64,000 nt of DNA from Paramecium pentaurelia (taxonomy: Eukaryota; Ciliophora; Oligohymenophorea; Peniculida; Parameciidae). Below, in pieces: positions 1 to 12,958 of the stretch. The notes under the pieces were generated by a model. That model saw nothing but the letters and a program-made list of their open reading frames with translations, was not told the origin of the DNA and ran no database searches. The position numbers and the translations under genes were made by a program. Each line of letters begins with the position of its first letter. The stretch's first letter is position 1. The DNA lies in assembly GCA_905183005.1 (NCBI GenBank), contig CAJJDO010000055.1:1-64000 (forward strand), given 5' to 3'.

Positions 1-68
1 GTCTAAATTATCCTTAACACATTTTCTGCAACAAAGTTCTCTTAAAACTTACGTTTTAATAGAACCAT
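1..68 (-). CDS. 5' end of an unknown gene running off the left edge
   Basis: An ATG at 68 on the minus strand opens a frame (MVLLKRKFQENF and ten more residues) that stays open to position 1, with CAG-type Gln supplied by TAA and TAG. Only 22 codons are visible, so no family can be named. The start is chosen because it is the first ATG after the G/C-richer spacer and the upstream 200 bp are not open in this frame. It would be transcribed divergently from the gene beginning at 293. It could also be a chance open stretch; confidence is limited by the edge. Confidence 0.35.
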
Positions 69-292
69 GTTGCGAAAAATCGGGTTTTCACCCGACTCAA
101 CTTTTTCAACCCGTTTACCTCAACCCCAACCGAAAATAGTATTAGAGAGAAAAAAAAAGAACATAGGAAAGTAAAAAAAAAATCTCAGGGGGGGGGAAAC
201 CAACCCTTGATTAATTAATAAAAAATAGATAAAATTGATAACCTTACAAAAATATGCCTGGAAATAACCACTGAAAATAGAGTTTGTAGTAG
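69..292. other. Spacer with hairpin, C-rich patch and G9 run
   Basis: This divergent spacer is compositionally unlike the other gaps. Positions 81-94 form a perfect short inverted repeat (CGGGT, 4-nt loop, ACCCG), 110-131 hold several CCC/CCCC blocks including one CCCCAACC, and 188-196 is a run of nine G. A single CCCCAA resembles one unit of the Paramecium telomere repeat, but there is no tandem array, so it is not a telomere. Both flanking genes appear to start here, so it probably contains their promoters. Confidence 0.4.
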
Positions 293-1901
293 ATGTGTAA
301 GTATGTTTTAATACATCCCAGTTGAGTTTATTTGTAAAAAATTTAAGTCAACTTTTGGTTTGAACATAGATCAAAAATTTTAATTTATAATCATTTCGCA
401 ATATTTATTGGATACTTAAATAGAATCACAAGTAGGAAAATACCAAAAGATTTGGATAAGAACACCTTAGGGATAATAAATTAAATAGTAGTAAAAATAA
501 AAAAAAGATTTTCAAACTCTTTCTAATTAACAAGTGAACAGCTACTCAGAAAATTTTTCAGAAAACATTTAAGCAACTAAATAAAATGAGAATCCTTTAG
601 AATAAACTGATGCTTAATCAATTCCAAAAGAAGACTTTCTTAAAGAGAATTTACAATAATAAATTGAATAGGAGGAAAGAAAAGAATAAGAATTATTAGT
701 TTGTTATGAAGAACAAGAACCTACAGGATTGGTTTCTGTGTTATTATTAAAAGAAAGATATTGTGTTGGAGATTGCAGTAATTTCAAAGAAAAAGTTGAT
801 CAAATAAAAATTACAAATACATTTTTCTTAAGTAATGAAAAACAAGAAACTCCCTCATAGAATTCTTAGAGTAGCAAATAAGAGATTAATATCGACTCTA
901 ACTCTTAATCATCAAGATAGAAATTATACTCAAATAGATTATATCTTGAGTTAATATTCTACAAAGAACAATTTGTAAATCTTCTTAAAGATTTTTCAAA
1001 CATTATAGAAGGAAAATAATTCTTAGTCTAAAATAATTATTAGAAGCACTAACAAACTTTTAAAAAATAAGAAGATCTATTATTAGAGACTAGATCCTAA
1101 TTTTATACCTTATTAGTAAAGAAATTTACATCTGAATTTAAATAACTAAACACATAGTAATTCAATTTAAATACTATCTTGAGTATCTACTGGGAGATTG
1201 GAACTCTTTAAGGTATTAAGGAATCTCATGCTGATTTAATTGATGCTTTAAAAGAAGAATTAATGCTAAATAGCATTATTTAGTGTGGAAATTTTAATAT
1301 GGCATTATTTCTATCTGATTATACATTCTTAAGCAAATTCATTACTCCATAAATTTCCAAAGAAATCAGAAAGAAAAATGAAAACTTAAAAATTTTAATT
1401 AATTTTTGTTAAGTACAAATATTTGGTCAAGAAGAGTCTGGTAACATTAAAAAAATTTTTACTTTCAACTAGGCTAAAGATTGTAATTCACTATCCTAAT
1501 TGATAGAGTAACAAATAAATACAGTAATCAAAAAATTTTAAAATATTTTAATAACTATCTTGTCAGTTGATAGGATTAAATAATAATGTAAAGAGAGAAT
1601 TAATAATTAAATTCTTAGTTTCCATCATTCCAATATAGAACTTAAGTACTTTTCTATTAAATAAAAGTAAAGATAGCAAGTTTAATAATTCTAATCAAGA
1701 TAATCATAAATAACAGAATAAGAATGGGATCTTTTAGAAAGTGAATATTATAAATAAAGATATACACTCTCAAAAGAAGGATTGTTCCTTTCTTATAAAC
1801 AATTGAGTGAAAATATTGATGAAGAATTGTTTAGTTTTGAATGTTAGGTAAAGTTAGTAATTAATTATTTATAGCTCCACAGTTAGAATATTAATATGTG
1901 A
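293..1901 (+). CDS. Unknown Gln/Glu-rich protein, about 525 residues or longer
   Basis: Open in the ciliate code to a TGA at 1899-1901. Two starts are possible: ATG 293 followed at once by a 25-nt GTAAG...CAG intron at 297-321 (protein begins MFEFICKKFKSTFGL), or unspliced ATG 303 (MFQYIPVEF). The intron has the exact size and consensus seen elsewhere, so 293 is preferred. The protein has a Gln/Lys-rich segment near residues 50-120 and a longer helical part with hydrophobic stretches (LYLELIFYKEQFVNLL, SIYWEIGTLQGI). No family recognised. Coding-like sequence in the same frame continues beyond the TGA, so the true 3' end may lie further right through one or more introns, or the gene may be decaying. 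Confidence 0.6.
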
Positions 1902-2512
1902 ACCTATAAATCAAGAAATGATATGATGATCAATTCTATACAAAAATGGAAATTATTATTTTATTTTTTTTATTCGCAAATAGATCTTAAATATGTATCT
2001 TCTAATGAAAATTAGCTTTCATAATTACAGACCTTTGTCTCTAAAATCAAATAAACAGATGACTATTGTTGATCAGTAAAATAAAGTAATATTTATAAAT
2101 CAATAATTAATCAAATACTAAAGAAAACAGCTTAATGAAATTAAGTTAGTATCAAAATTAAGTTTCATTATTTATATAAACTTAATATGAAAATAATTAT
2201 TATTATTAAAAAATGATAAACAATTAATTGATGTTTTTGATCATCAATTCAAATTTTTTAGCTACTAATTCTAGCTTATATATTATTAGCCTAAGATATT
2301 TCCCACATATTATTGCTAAGTAATTAGTAAAAATATTAGTTATCAAATTTATCATTAGTATTTCATTCTTTCTTTAGTGATTAGAAACTTGTTTATATTT
2401 GGAATAAATACAAAGATAAAGTTTTTCCTTATAGTACTCTGTTTTATCACTTAAATGAAAACTTCCATAAGCATTTTATGAAATTAAATGAAATTTATCA
2501 TATATAAAAATA
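1902..2512 (+). other. Coding-like 3' continuation of the preceding gene, eroded or spliced
   Basis: No single clean frame covers this stretch, yet it is not random. Directly after the TGA at 1899 the same frame reads for 56 codons (for example INSIQKWKLLFYFFYSQ). An 18-nt GTGAAC...AAG segment spanning that TGA would splice in frame, and a 22-nt GTCTCT...CAG segment would remove the next TGA at 2070. Further on, another frame is open from about 2240 (SLVFHSFFSDQKLVYIWNKY and on to about 2510). Either several very small introns are missed here or the gene end has degenerated. Transcript reads would decide. Confidence 0.35.
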
Positions 2513-3418
2513 ATGTAATAAAAGAGGTATGATTCTGTACGTAAGAATAAATTGTAAGTACATTAATCATAACCACTTCAGCTGTAGTACTCTTCATAGC
2601 CTAAACAAACACCTAACAAATTTCAAATTGCTAAGATTGGGAAAGATGTTGCACCTACAATCATCCCTGCATTGATCGATATGATCAATTAAGAAACTGA
2701 TGTGTATTATTTATTCGACTCATTTCACTCTATTCTGAATTCAGTGAAATAAGCCGAAGAGGATACTAATATTACTTAAAAGAACAAGCAGCATACACTA
2801 GATTGGTGGAAAGTTACTGGATCTAGTTAAAGTTGGACAGGGGTACGAAATATTCAACCACTTTCAGAATCTCATATGAAGCAATCATCACGTTTTCTTG
2901 ATAGTTATAATAGCAGAGGGTCTGCTATTATTGAAAATCTTAAACGTTAAATAGGAGAGTTGACAGAAGAACAAAAGTTTAAGCAAAACTCTCGGACAAT
3001 TGGCTAAGTTTCGATTAAACTATTTGATGAATAAGAACTCTATGTTGAAATGTCAAAATAAGGGAGAACTTTGATTACTCTATATCAAGTGTAAAATAAG
3101 TTTCATAAATGTCATATGGGTTTTTGCATATATAGTGTTTTTGGAGATTTGCAAGAAAAAGAGAGCATAATTAATAAAATGTATGTGGCCAAGTGGCATA
3201 GAAAAAATGGCAACTTTTTGAATCTTGTCACAGAATTTATTTAATATATCATCAAAAACGAGGCTGTAAATAAAATAAAAATAAAAATAAACTCAACATA
3301 AGGGCAGCTAATTAGGCACCTTTAATAATTAAGCTTTAAATTAGCTTCTACTGTACCATTAATTAATCAAATAAAAGTACTTACATTTGTTCTAATCTCA
3401 AAGGAATTTAAAATTTGA
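2513..3418 (+). CDS. Unknown protein, 301 residues
   Basis: Uninterrupted ORF with Gln-coding TAA/TAG from ATG 2513 to TGA 3416-3418, no intron needed. The product begins MQQKRYDSVRKNKLQ; it has a basic, Gln-rich first 40 residues, then a more ordered region (FQIAKIGKDVAPTIIPALID, HTLDWWKVTGSS) and a helical part rich in charged residues. There is no signal peptide or membrane segment. No family recognised. It is followed 87 bp downstream, on the same strand, by the TRAPP subunit gene. Codon use is ordinary for the window. The start is the first ATG in frame; upstream coding-like sequence in other frames belongs to the preceding locus. Confidence 0.65.
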
Positions 3419-3505
3419 TTATTTAATTTTGTCATTTTGTTTATTATTGTTATCTAATTCACCTAGTTCAGAAAAAATTATTTTATTTATTAAAGAATAA
3501 ACGAA

Positions 3506-3973
3506 ATGCTTAATACAAAATATTTGGATTAAGACAACTTATTTGAATTGATTATTTTTTAAGGATATAAGAATCTTGTGTTCTATTGGAATTTCGCTAA
3601 AGGAATAGTCAACACAAAAGCAGAGATTCAAGATCTTTTGAAACAAAATAGAATACAAAATATATATGGTGTAAGTGAAGGCCTGAAAGGATTCAGCCAA
3701 GCATTTTCAAGCGAACCCATTACTAATTTCAGATACTTTTTAACAAATTATTTTAAGTTCACCATTTATGAAATGTGTTCAGGTGTGAAAATTATTTTAC
3801 TATCCAACATTTCTGATTAAACTGATTATTCAGAAACCCTTAAAGAGGTGTACACAAACTATTTGGAAATTATAAAAAGAAATCCTTTTTATGTACACGG
3901 AGAGCCTTTGGATAATCCTCTATTTATAGAAAAAATTACAGATATTTTTGAACCATTTCAAAAGAAAAAATGA
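3506..3973 (+). CDS. TRAPPC1: TRAPP complex subunit 1 (Bet5-like)
   Basis: 155-residue intronless ORF, close to the roughly 145 residues of TRAPPC1/Bet5. TRAPP complexes are Rab exchange factors that tether vesicles at the Golgi; TRAPPC1 is a small longin-fold core subunit. The match is seen in the order of features: a short beta strand near the N terminus (LFELIIFQGYKNLVFYW), a central GLKGFSQAFS helix, then the typical FTIYEMCSGVKIILLS hairpin, and a C-terminal helix with NYLEIIKRNPFYVHGEPL, equivalent to the VKNPLCPLG segment of the animal protein. The other longin-type TRAPP subunits (TRAPPC2, TRAPPC4) fit less well because of that C-terminal motif. Family assignment is from memory of the alignment. 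Confidence 0.85.
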
Positions 3974-4025
3974 ATTAATTTTATACATAAATTAATAAAT
4001 AAAATATATATCGTTTATCAATAAA

Positions 4026-7000
4026 TCACACATCTTTCCCACCAGCTAGGATATGAGGACTTTGATTTAAAATATCGAATCTAAAGTTTAATAAATTAGA
4101 TACCAAATATTTACGTCCTTCATTCCAAATGATTATCAAAATACCAAAGGGAAGACCACAGATACCATAATGAATAAATAATATGTCTCGAGTACCAAAA
4201 CTTGCATTGAATACTTCAACATAGGAAAGACTTAATGTGATGAGCAACTCCAAAAAGTAAGCTAAATACATATGAACATTATCAAATCCTATAATTTACA
4301 ATCATATTTACCATTATAGATTAAGGAATTTTTAAGTTATCTTAAAGATTAATAATTACATATCTATCCTAAAACTACACCAAAAAAAAATGAAGTTTAT
4401 GCATAGCTTGACGCTTCAGTATGATAACAATATGGTTTATTTGTAACAGGTGAAATCATCTCAATATTGCATTGACCCCATTCTATACTAGAAACTATCT
4501 TTCTATTTTCACATTTCAATAGAGTCATTCTTAAATCGTAAGCCCCGTGTTTCGCATATATCCAATCAATATCTTAAGATCCCCTTAAATGAGTACCTTC
4601 ACATACCCCATTTGGATACAGTTCTCTTAAATTAGAATTTCCAAACCATGGATCTCTTGGATCATAAATATCATTATATTTAGGAATAACTCCTTATTTA
4701 TTAAGAAGAAAAAGGAGAGATTAAGGAGTGAATCCAAAATCATTAAAGCAAACATACCATTAAAAAAACCCACAACATGTTTCTAATACTCCATTTTAAG
4801 CGTACGCATATATTATTAATTAACTACTGACTAAATGTTCATTTTTATTCCTAGGTCTTCGAGTCATAATGTCCAAATCAGCCTCTTCAAAAACAAATAC
4901 CATTGATGGAAATATGTCTGTACCAATTTAGACACATAAAACCAGAACAGTTGTTAAAGGCAATGGAACTCGAAAAATTATAAAAGCTAAAAAAGGTATT
5001 AATTCAGCAGTGTTGGCAGTTAATGCATATGCAATTACTTTTTTAAAATTATCAAATATTCTCCTACCTTCTTAAATTCCCACAACAATATTAGAGAAAT
5101 CATCATTCAAGAGTATCATATCTGCTGCATCTTTAGCCACGTCTGATCCTGTTAAACCCATAGCAATGCCAATATCAGCTTTTTTTATTGCAGGTGAATC
5201 ATTTACACCATCCCCTGTTACAGCAACAATATGACCTCTCTTTTAACAAGCAGTCACTATGATCAATTTTTAAGCTGGACTTGTTCTTGCAAATACTAAT
5301 TGTGGTTTGCATAACCATTCTTAAAGAGGCTTCCCTTTTTCACTTTCTGGTAATCCTTCATCATCAAGCGCCATTTTAGTTAACAAATCACCATGAATTA
5401 CTAATGCATTTGATAGATGGATAGCATCTTCCATTATCATTTATTTTTCTTCCATGATTTCATTAACAGTTTTTTCTGTTATTATGTTACATTGCTTTGC
5501 TATTGCTGCTGCTGTTACCGATTGATCTCCTGTGACCATTATAACTTAAATATTTGCTGATTTACACTTTTAAATAGCCACTGGAACAGATTCTTTAGGA
5601 GGATCAATTAAGGATATCAAACCTATAAATATTTGTTATTCGAATGGAAAATTATAATTGTCCATATCAAATGAATAACCTTTTGGATATTCAGATTTTG
5701 GTAAATTTAATCTACAAAATCCCAAAACTCTTTCGCCTTGTCTGCAAAATTTATTATTAATTTCATTGAATTAATGATTCCAATCATCATTAATTTCTTC
5801 AACTTTTTCTTGATTTTAAATCCAATTGCACATCTTCCAAATTCTTTCAGGTGCTCCTTTTGTCAATAGGCAATAATAGGAATCCTCCAAATCCTATTCA
5901 ATTATAACCATAGAGTATTTGTTTGTTGAATTAAAGGGTTTTCTTGCCTGTTAATTGTTTTTACCATTTGCTACTTAGTATTTCAACCTAGTTTTTAAAA
6001 TATCATTTATTGGCTAAAAAAATTTAATGAGAGCAGTTTCTGAAGCATCTCCAATTGTAGGCTTTTCTTAACAACTTAACCTCTAGAAGTTATTTTGCCA
6101 TTTAATCTTTGCTTCTTCTAATTTGATTGCTTTTTATTCTTAAGATAATCCAATTTCGTTCATTATCTTCATAGAAATATTTTAAGGAATTGAAGCATCA
6201 AAGGTGGCTTCTGAGCACAAAATTGCACTTTCATGCAACAAATCGAAACACTACTCTCCAGATTAATATTCATAATTAAAGGAAACTCCAAATCTTTCTT
6301 TGTTAATCCCTTTCACTTACTTTCCATTATACCACAAATTTTCAACAGTCATTTTATTTTAAGTTAAAGTACCTGTTTTATCAGTACAAATGCAAGAAGT
6401 AGACCCAAGAGTTTCAACCCCTTCTAAATTTTTAACAAGAACTTTAAGACTAGCCAATTTTTTTGCTGTTATTGCTAATGCTACAACTACTGTGGCTAAT
6501 AACCCTTCTGGAACTATTGCAGAAATTATTCCTATCGCAAAAATTAAATTTTAAATAGCAGCTATTTATAAAAATATTTGATACGATAACCAACTGAAAA
6601 ACCCAAAACAAAAAATAAAATTCCTATGGTTAAAGCTATACGAGCAATATAAATTGTAAATTAGTTCAGCTCTTTCTTTAAAGGTGTTTCTTCTATGTTT
6701 GAATTAGAAACTAATCCTGCTATTTATCCGATTACAGTCTTGTCTCCTGTTTATATCACCACTCCTTTACCATTACCCTAAAAATTAAAATTTAGATTCT
6801 ACTTCTTTACAAAGAGTTCCAAAAAATGCAAGATTCTTTGTCTCTAAAGGATTTTCTTTATGAGTACAATCTATTGTACGAAGAAGAGGAATTGATTCTC
6901 CTGTTAAGCATGAGTTGTCAACTTTCATTTAATTGCTTTCCACTATTCTAATATCAGCAGGTATTTTTTTTCCTAAATCAATTATTACTACATCTCCAGG

Positions 7001-7704
7001 CACCAATTCTATGGCTGGTATTTTCAATTACTATCCATCTCTTATAACTATAGCTTCTGGAGGAATAAAATTTGAAAATCCAGCCATGATTGCTTCTGAC
7101 TTTCTATTTTAAAAATAAGTTAAAAGTGTTATTATTACTATGACACCAACTAAAACAATTCCTAAATAAAGCTAATATAAATTTCCTAAATACTTAAGAT
7201 GGGTCATCTGGAGATAAACCATAGGCTAAGAAACATAAGGCAGCTGCTCCCCACAATAATAATGAAAAAACGTTGGTCATCTGGTGCAGTAACTATAAAT
7301 ACCATGGAGATTTCTATTTTTAGGCCAATATGTTTTTTCCAAATTACTTTTATTTTTCTTCTATTTGATCGCTATTTAACCCTCTTTCTATTGAAGTCTA
7401 TAGTTTTATTTGTAATTCATCCAACGAAATGTAATGCTCATTCTACCATTTTTAGATAATATTACCATATTCAAAAGAGTTGTAACATTTGTATTTTTAT
7501 CTTATTTAACTTTTATGATGTGGTTGTCATCATTCATTAATAATCTTTTACGTCTTTAAATGATCTCTTCTTCTAACTTTGAAATTTCTCTTTGAGCATC
7601 TAATAATTGTAATTCTTAACTTTAATTATAAAATGAAATGATTACAATTGTTCTATATAAGCAATTATGATCTCCGATGTGCTTTTATTGAAATTATTTG
7701 ACAT
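4026..7704 (-). CDS. P-type ATPase of the Na+/K+ (P2C) subfamily
   Basis: A large cation pump. Reading leftward: a coiled N-terminal extension (MSNNFNKSTSE, then heptad-rich LEEEIIQRRKRLL), the N-terminal ISLDELQIKL segment, TM1-2 (LLLWGAAALCFLAYG; LYLGIVLVGVIVII), the phosphorylation motif DKTGTL near 6375, the hinge VTGDGVNDSPAIKKADIG near 5210 with GSDVAKDAADMILLND, and the C-terminal membrane block ending GLPFGILIIIWNEGRKYL. The hinge wording and the C terminus match Na+/K+ or H+/K+ alpha subunits rather than SERCA or PMCA. About 1,180-1,190 residues, longer than the animal alpha subunit because of the N-terminal coil. Introns of 22-26 nt are needed, for example 4289-4311. The start at 7704 is first choice; an in-frame ATG at 7854 would add 50 residues. 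Ion specificity cannot be told. Confidence 0.9.
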
Positions 7705-8243
7705 CTTTAAATTTAAAGAATATGACTTTTAATCTTTTAATTAATTGAAGAATTATTTTTAGAACTTATTACATTCTGATTTTAAGGTAGAAATGATAAT
7801 GAGAAATTTTTCAAAAATATTATGTTGAATTAGAAATTTCAATTTACTGCTCATATAATTTTCATCTCTTCAGACCATAATTTGTGTTAATGAATTAATA
7901 TTAGACATATGGATATTTTAACCATTCATTGGGTATAAATAAGATAAAATGTAAAATTCCAGTAGATTTTGTGTATACTAATATGATTTATCAAATGAGA
8001 TTTGGATCCTCAAATTTCAAACAAAATTTTCATAATTAAATTAAATTATTACATTGTATTTCTATAAAAGATGAGCAGTAATATTTTCTTTCTTTAGAGA
8101 GAAAATGAAACCATTAAATATGCAGCAATAAATTATATCATTAAAAATTAATCATAAAACAATGAAAATTTTTCATATTTCAGCGTAATTCAATAATTAT
8201 TAACTGTTATATATTTATTAAATTTTAACGACATAAAAAAAAA
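7705..8243. other. Divergent intergenic region
   Basis: A very A+T-rich gap between the divergent ATPase and coiled-coil genes. The first 150 bp on the ATPase side remain open in frame with it (an alternative start at 7854), so part may be coding. I see no tRNA, repeat or other gene in the rest. Confidence 0.5.
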
Positions 8244-11025
8244 ATGAGAGCACAATCTCCAACATCGAAATTTATCCCCACATCTACAATCACAACAACT
8301 AGATTAGTAAGTTCCCCTCACTCAAATATAAGAGATCAAAGAGCTGATTCATCAGTGAATAGTAGAGTCACAAAAATAACAACATACTAAACAAGGCCAA
8401 AGACAACTATAACAACAACCACTACTTATAGACCAGTCATTGAGACAAGAACAGTAAGGTTATGCACAGATAAGAGATGCTAAGGACATGAATAGCATAT
8501 TGAATAATTAACTTAAGAGAACCAGTAATTACATTAAAGAATTTTTGAACTTTAATAAGAAATAGAGTAGACATCCTTATGTCAAAGGTAACACACTAAT
8601 ACATATTCTTGTGAGATAGATAATATTAGAAAATTATATGAAGAATCATAGATTAATCATAAATCTGAAATTGAATATCTTACCTAAGAGATAACATAAT
8701 ATAAGACTTAATTCTAACATTCAGATGATTAAGTGAAATACTTGACTTAATAATTAAGAAAATAATCAAGTAATGAGAATTTAGAAAATTAAATCACTTT
8801 ACTAACAACTGAAATGGAAAGATTAAATATGATTATTCTAGAAAAAAATAATTTTGTGGAATAATTAACTTAAAAAATTAATGAATTAGATTCTGAATTA
8901 ATTAATAAGGAAAATATCATTGAAAATTTAGAAAGTAATTCTTCCAAATTAAGAAAACAATATTAGGAGGCTTGCAATCAAGTTGTTCTTATTCGATCAG
9001 AGTTAGATAGATAATTGGAAACTATATAATAATAGGAAAGAAATATATTCCTTTTGAATCAAGATAAACAAGCTATTGAATAATATACATTTATTTTGGA
9101 ATAGAAGGAACAATAACTTTAATAATTAAGAAGTAATATTTAATTATTAGAAATGAGATTGTAAGAACAATAAACTACAATATAAGCATAATATAAGGAA
9201 ATTGACAATCTTATGCTAAGATTGGATTCTGCTAATTAATAAATTGATTATTATCAAACAGAATCTGATGAACTTTAAAAATATAGAAATATCTTGTAGA
9301 ATGAATTAGAAATGTCTAAATAAGAGAATGTAAAATTGTAGGATCAAATTACAAAATTAAAATAATAATAGACTGATTTAACTAAAACAATTGAAAAGTT
9401 AAAATTGGATCTTAATTAATAATTAAGTTCAATTTCATAAGATTTCAATTTTGAACTATAATCAAAGAATGATGAATTGGAATAAAATAAATCTTAATAT
9501 TAATTAGAATTAACAGTCATTACTAAAAAGTTTTAAGAAGAGAACTATTAACTTAGAATTAATAATGAAGATTTATAGAATGAGATAAATTAATTAAATA
9601 ATGTCAACTAAATCTTACAGAATACTGTAGATGAAAAGATAAATGATATCTCAAATTTGAAAAACCAATATACTTAATTATATAGTGAATATAATACATA
9701 TAAGATGAAACTTTAAGAAGAGAATCATAAATTAAAATTAGAAATAGAAGATGCATTAATTACATCTAATTAGTTATAATAAAAAAAGAATTCATATGAA
9801 TCAACAATTATGGAATTAAATCTTGTCATAAATTAATTATAACAATAAATAACTTAGTAATAAAATGAATTGAATTCATTAAAATATAAATCTGGTGAGG
9901 AATATTCAACTTTAAGAATTCAAATTGAATAACTTGATTAAAATAATATACAATTATAGACTATAAGATCAAGATTATAAAAGGATTATGAGGAAAAATT
10001 GAATGAACTTAAAGATTTATAAGATAAGTTTAATTAATACAAATAAACTACCTAATAAACAATTAAAGATTTAGAGAAGAAAATATATGAATATGAAGAA
10101 AAATTATCCTTATTATCTTCAGAAATTCAAAGAATGTTATTCTAAATAAATTAAAAGAATGACATAATTTAAGAATAAACTACAGTTTTAGATGAATATT
10201 AGAGAGAAATCAAATTGTTGAAATAATAACTTGAAGAGAGTTAATTATAAGCTGAAGAATAATAAAAGAAATTAGAATTATAAATGAATGAAGCATTGAC
10301 ATAATAAAGAGAGAAATTATTTAGATTTGAAAGTGAAAATCTTTCCTTTAAGTCTTTTATTGAAGAGTAAAATCATGTAATTGAGACTTTGTCAAGATAA
10401 ATTGATGGTATGACTGGTGATTTAAAATATTAACAATAATTAGAAGAAGAGTTGTCAAAGAAAAATTCATTCTTAACTAAATAATTGACAGAATTATAAT
10501 CTGAAAATGCTGAAAATTAATTTAAGGTTGAGCATTTATTAGTTGAAAACAAATCTCTTAAATAAGAACTTGAAATTAGAATAGACACAGAGTCAGAACT
10601 TAAATTTAAATTAGATAAACTTATTGAAGAATTAGCAAAGAAATAACAATAAATTAATGAATTTGAATAAAGAATTAAAGAATATGAGTCAAACTAATCA
10701 AATGAAGTAGTTTAATTTGAAGAAAAAATAACTTATTATTAAAATGAAGTTGAAACATGGAAAAAGAAATTTATTGTCTTAAATAAGGATTATCATAAGA
10801 CTTAAGAAGATTTAATGATGGTTTAAGCTGAATTTGATGCATTTAAACAAAGAGGAAACCCAACTGTAGTTAGAGTAATTATAATATTTAATATTTTAGG
10901 AATCTACTAGTTTTGAGGTTCGTAAATCATCTTTATATAAAGAAAATATTTCAAATACTAAATCAAGTTAAGTCAGCCAATCCAGTCAAATTATTGTTAA
11001 GCCATTAAAAGAAGTTAATATTTGA
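8244..11025 (+). CDS. Long coiled-coil protein, 918 residues
   Basis: Starts MRAQSPTSKF with a Thr/Ser-rich, basic head of about 70 residues (TTTTTYRPVIETRTVRL), then a CTDKRCQGHEQHIEQLTQ segment, then about 800 residues of uninterrupted Gln/Glu/Leu heptads predicted to form a parallel coiled coil. One 25-nt intron near 10875-10899 lies just before the short unstructured tail ESTSFEVRKSS...KPLKEVNI. The total length minus that intron is exactly 919 codons. The head-rod-tail layout suits a structural protein of the ciliate cortex, basal body or cytoskeleton, but no sequence family is recognised, and coiled coils match each other non-specifically. It is divergent to the ATPase and convergent with the MFSD1-like gene. 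Confidence 0.8.
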
Positions 11026-11154
11026 GATTACTATTATAAATAATATTATATATGATTCAAATATATATTCTTTAAGAAATGAAATAGATTATTAAAGTAA
11101 GAAAAATTCATTTAATTTTTAAATACTTTTTGTAATTATAATTATTTTTATTTC

Positions 11155-12719
11155 TCATTATGGCTTTTCTAAGTATTCGGCAAATAGATCAGTATCATTA
11201 TTATTATTTTCTTCATTACTTGCATTGTTTATTTTTGCAAATTGCATAGGAGCTAATTTATTATCTAAAATGCTATAAAATAATAAATAATTATTACTTG
11301 AAACATCTTATATCTTCAACTAGAATCTAAATAGCTATAATTAAAGCAAATAAAGAAAACGATATTAATACTTTAAAAGTTCCCATTATATTTCTGTTGA
11401 CAATGTCTAATAAGAATGGCATAAACACAAAAATCAAATTTTAAAATCCTACTGTAAGACCAAATGCTTTGCCAAATGATTTCAATTTGATTATGTATAT
11501 AATTGCACTCCAAGTACATACAAATGATAAGCAATAACCTATTGCTAATATGATTAGACCTATATGAGGTGAGGTTAAGTACTATATATGGCCAATAATT
11601 ATAATTATAACAGAAACTATAATTAAATACCTTCTATATGTAAAATATTAAACCAAAGGACCAATAATAAAAAGTGATAAGCAACCTAACATCCAAAATA
11701 ATGCAATATCTAATTCCTCAATTTGATTATTTATATCAAATAAAACCGATGCCATAATATACATTGACACATTCACAAGTGTGACTATTGAACAATAAAA
11801 TACAGAATTAAAAGCTAAAAGTAACCAAAACATTTATGGAAAAATCTTAAAATCTTTGAACTTAAAGAAATAGAGTTTATTAATTATTTTTGTATCTTCA
11901 GTTAAAATAATGTCACTACTTGGTTAGAGTTGTCTATAGGAGGATAAATAATTTTCATTTTCTAATTTCTTATCTATCAAAAAACCAAGGCATAATAAAA
12001 TATAGCCAATTAATATAAATGCTATTCCACTTATTAAGGATGTCATCAAATTATATTTTTTTTAGATAATTGGTGTTAGATATATTGATAGTACTAAACC
12101 GATTTATGAAAATAGTTGTAAAATACTCAAAACTATTGACTATATACATAATTCAATGTTACAATGCTATTCTTAAAAAAGGGGGCCAAAAAAGATGCCC
12201 ATAATGGTAACAATGACTCAATACCCCAACCTAAAAGTAATCTACCTAAAATCATGAATAAAAATGATTTAAAATAGACTCCTACTGTGAAAGTTAGTTA
12301 TCCTATTATCATAATAGCTATAATAATTAATAATATTTACACCTACTATATAAGTCATAATTATTCTGTCACCATGACAATCTCTCATTCCTCCTGTAAA
12401 AAGAGGCAAGAAGGCATTCCCAAATGCATATATTATATAAAGAGATGCAAAATATAAGTCAAAATTTATCGTTGAATCTTCTTAAAATAATTATTATAGT
12501 GTTTTATATATTGCCACTGGTTAGTCAAAGCAATAAAATGAAGGAATAATTATCCAGATTGACAAAAATAAAACTAGGTATCTTAAGATGGATTATTATT
12601 TCATATGTATTCCATTATTTTATACTGTTTTATCAATTAGTTTCGTTTTACTATAATTATTGCTTTAATCAATATAGCTTTCTATAAACTCTGTATGCGA
12701 TGCATTCATTATTCTCTAT
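11155..12719 (-). CDS. Major facilitator protein, MFSD1-like
   Basis: 495 residues after removing three introns of 29, 23 and 25 nt. A hydrophilic N terminus (MNASHTEFIESYID) is followed by about 12 membrane segments with a long loop in the middle. The first helix segment RYLVLFLSIWIIIPSFYCFD, the NAFLPLFTGGMRDCHGDR loop and FMILGRLLLGWGIES correspond to the FLVLFFN..YFCFD, GFLIDKLGNR and LTGRLLFGSGNGS motifs of animal MFSD1, a lysosomal transporter reported to export dipeptides. The second half contains the paired motif LKSFGKAFGLTVGFQNLI. The C-terminal tail is Asn/Glu-rich and ends AEYLEKPQ. Substrate is inferred only from the family. A compartment in the endolysosomal system would be expected. 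Confidence 0.8.
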
Positions 12720-12958
12720 ATTGAAAATAAAAACGTATATAAAATAAATATTAATTATAATTAATAAACAATTCATAAATTGATTAGAAAAATCACTTAT
12801 CAACCACATAAAAAAATAGTCATTTATGCATAAAAATATAATAATAATTTAATATTGAAGATAGAAATCTATAAGTTATTTTGTAGATGAAAGTTCTTTG
12901 TTTGTTTTGAAGTGGAATAAATAATAATTAAGAAATCTATATATGTAAATTAATATTT

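Noticed and set aside
110..131. Telomere repeat near the window start
   Set aside because: Only one CCCCAA unit is present; Paramecium telomeres are long tandem arrays.
7199..7459. Plus-strand ORF of 86 residues
   Set aside because: It is antisense to the N-terminal and first transmembrane region of the P-type ATPase.
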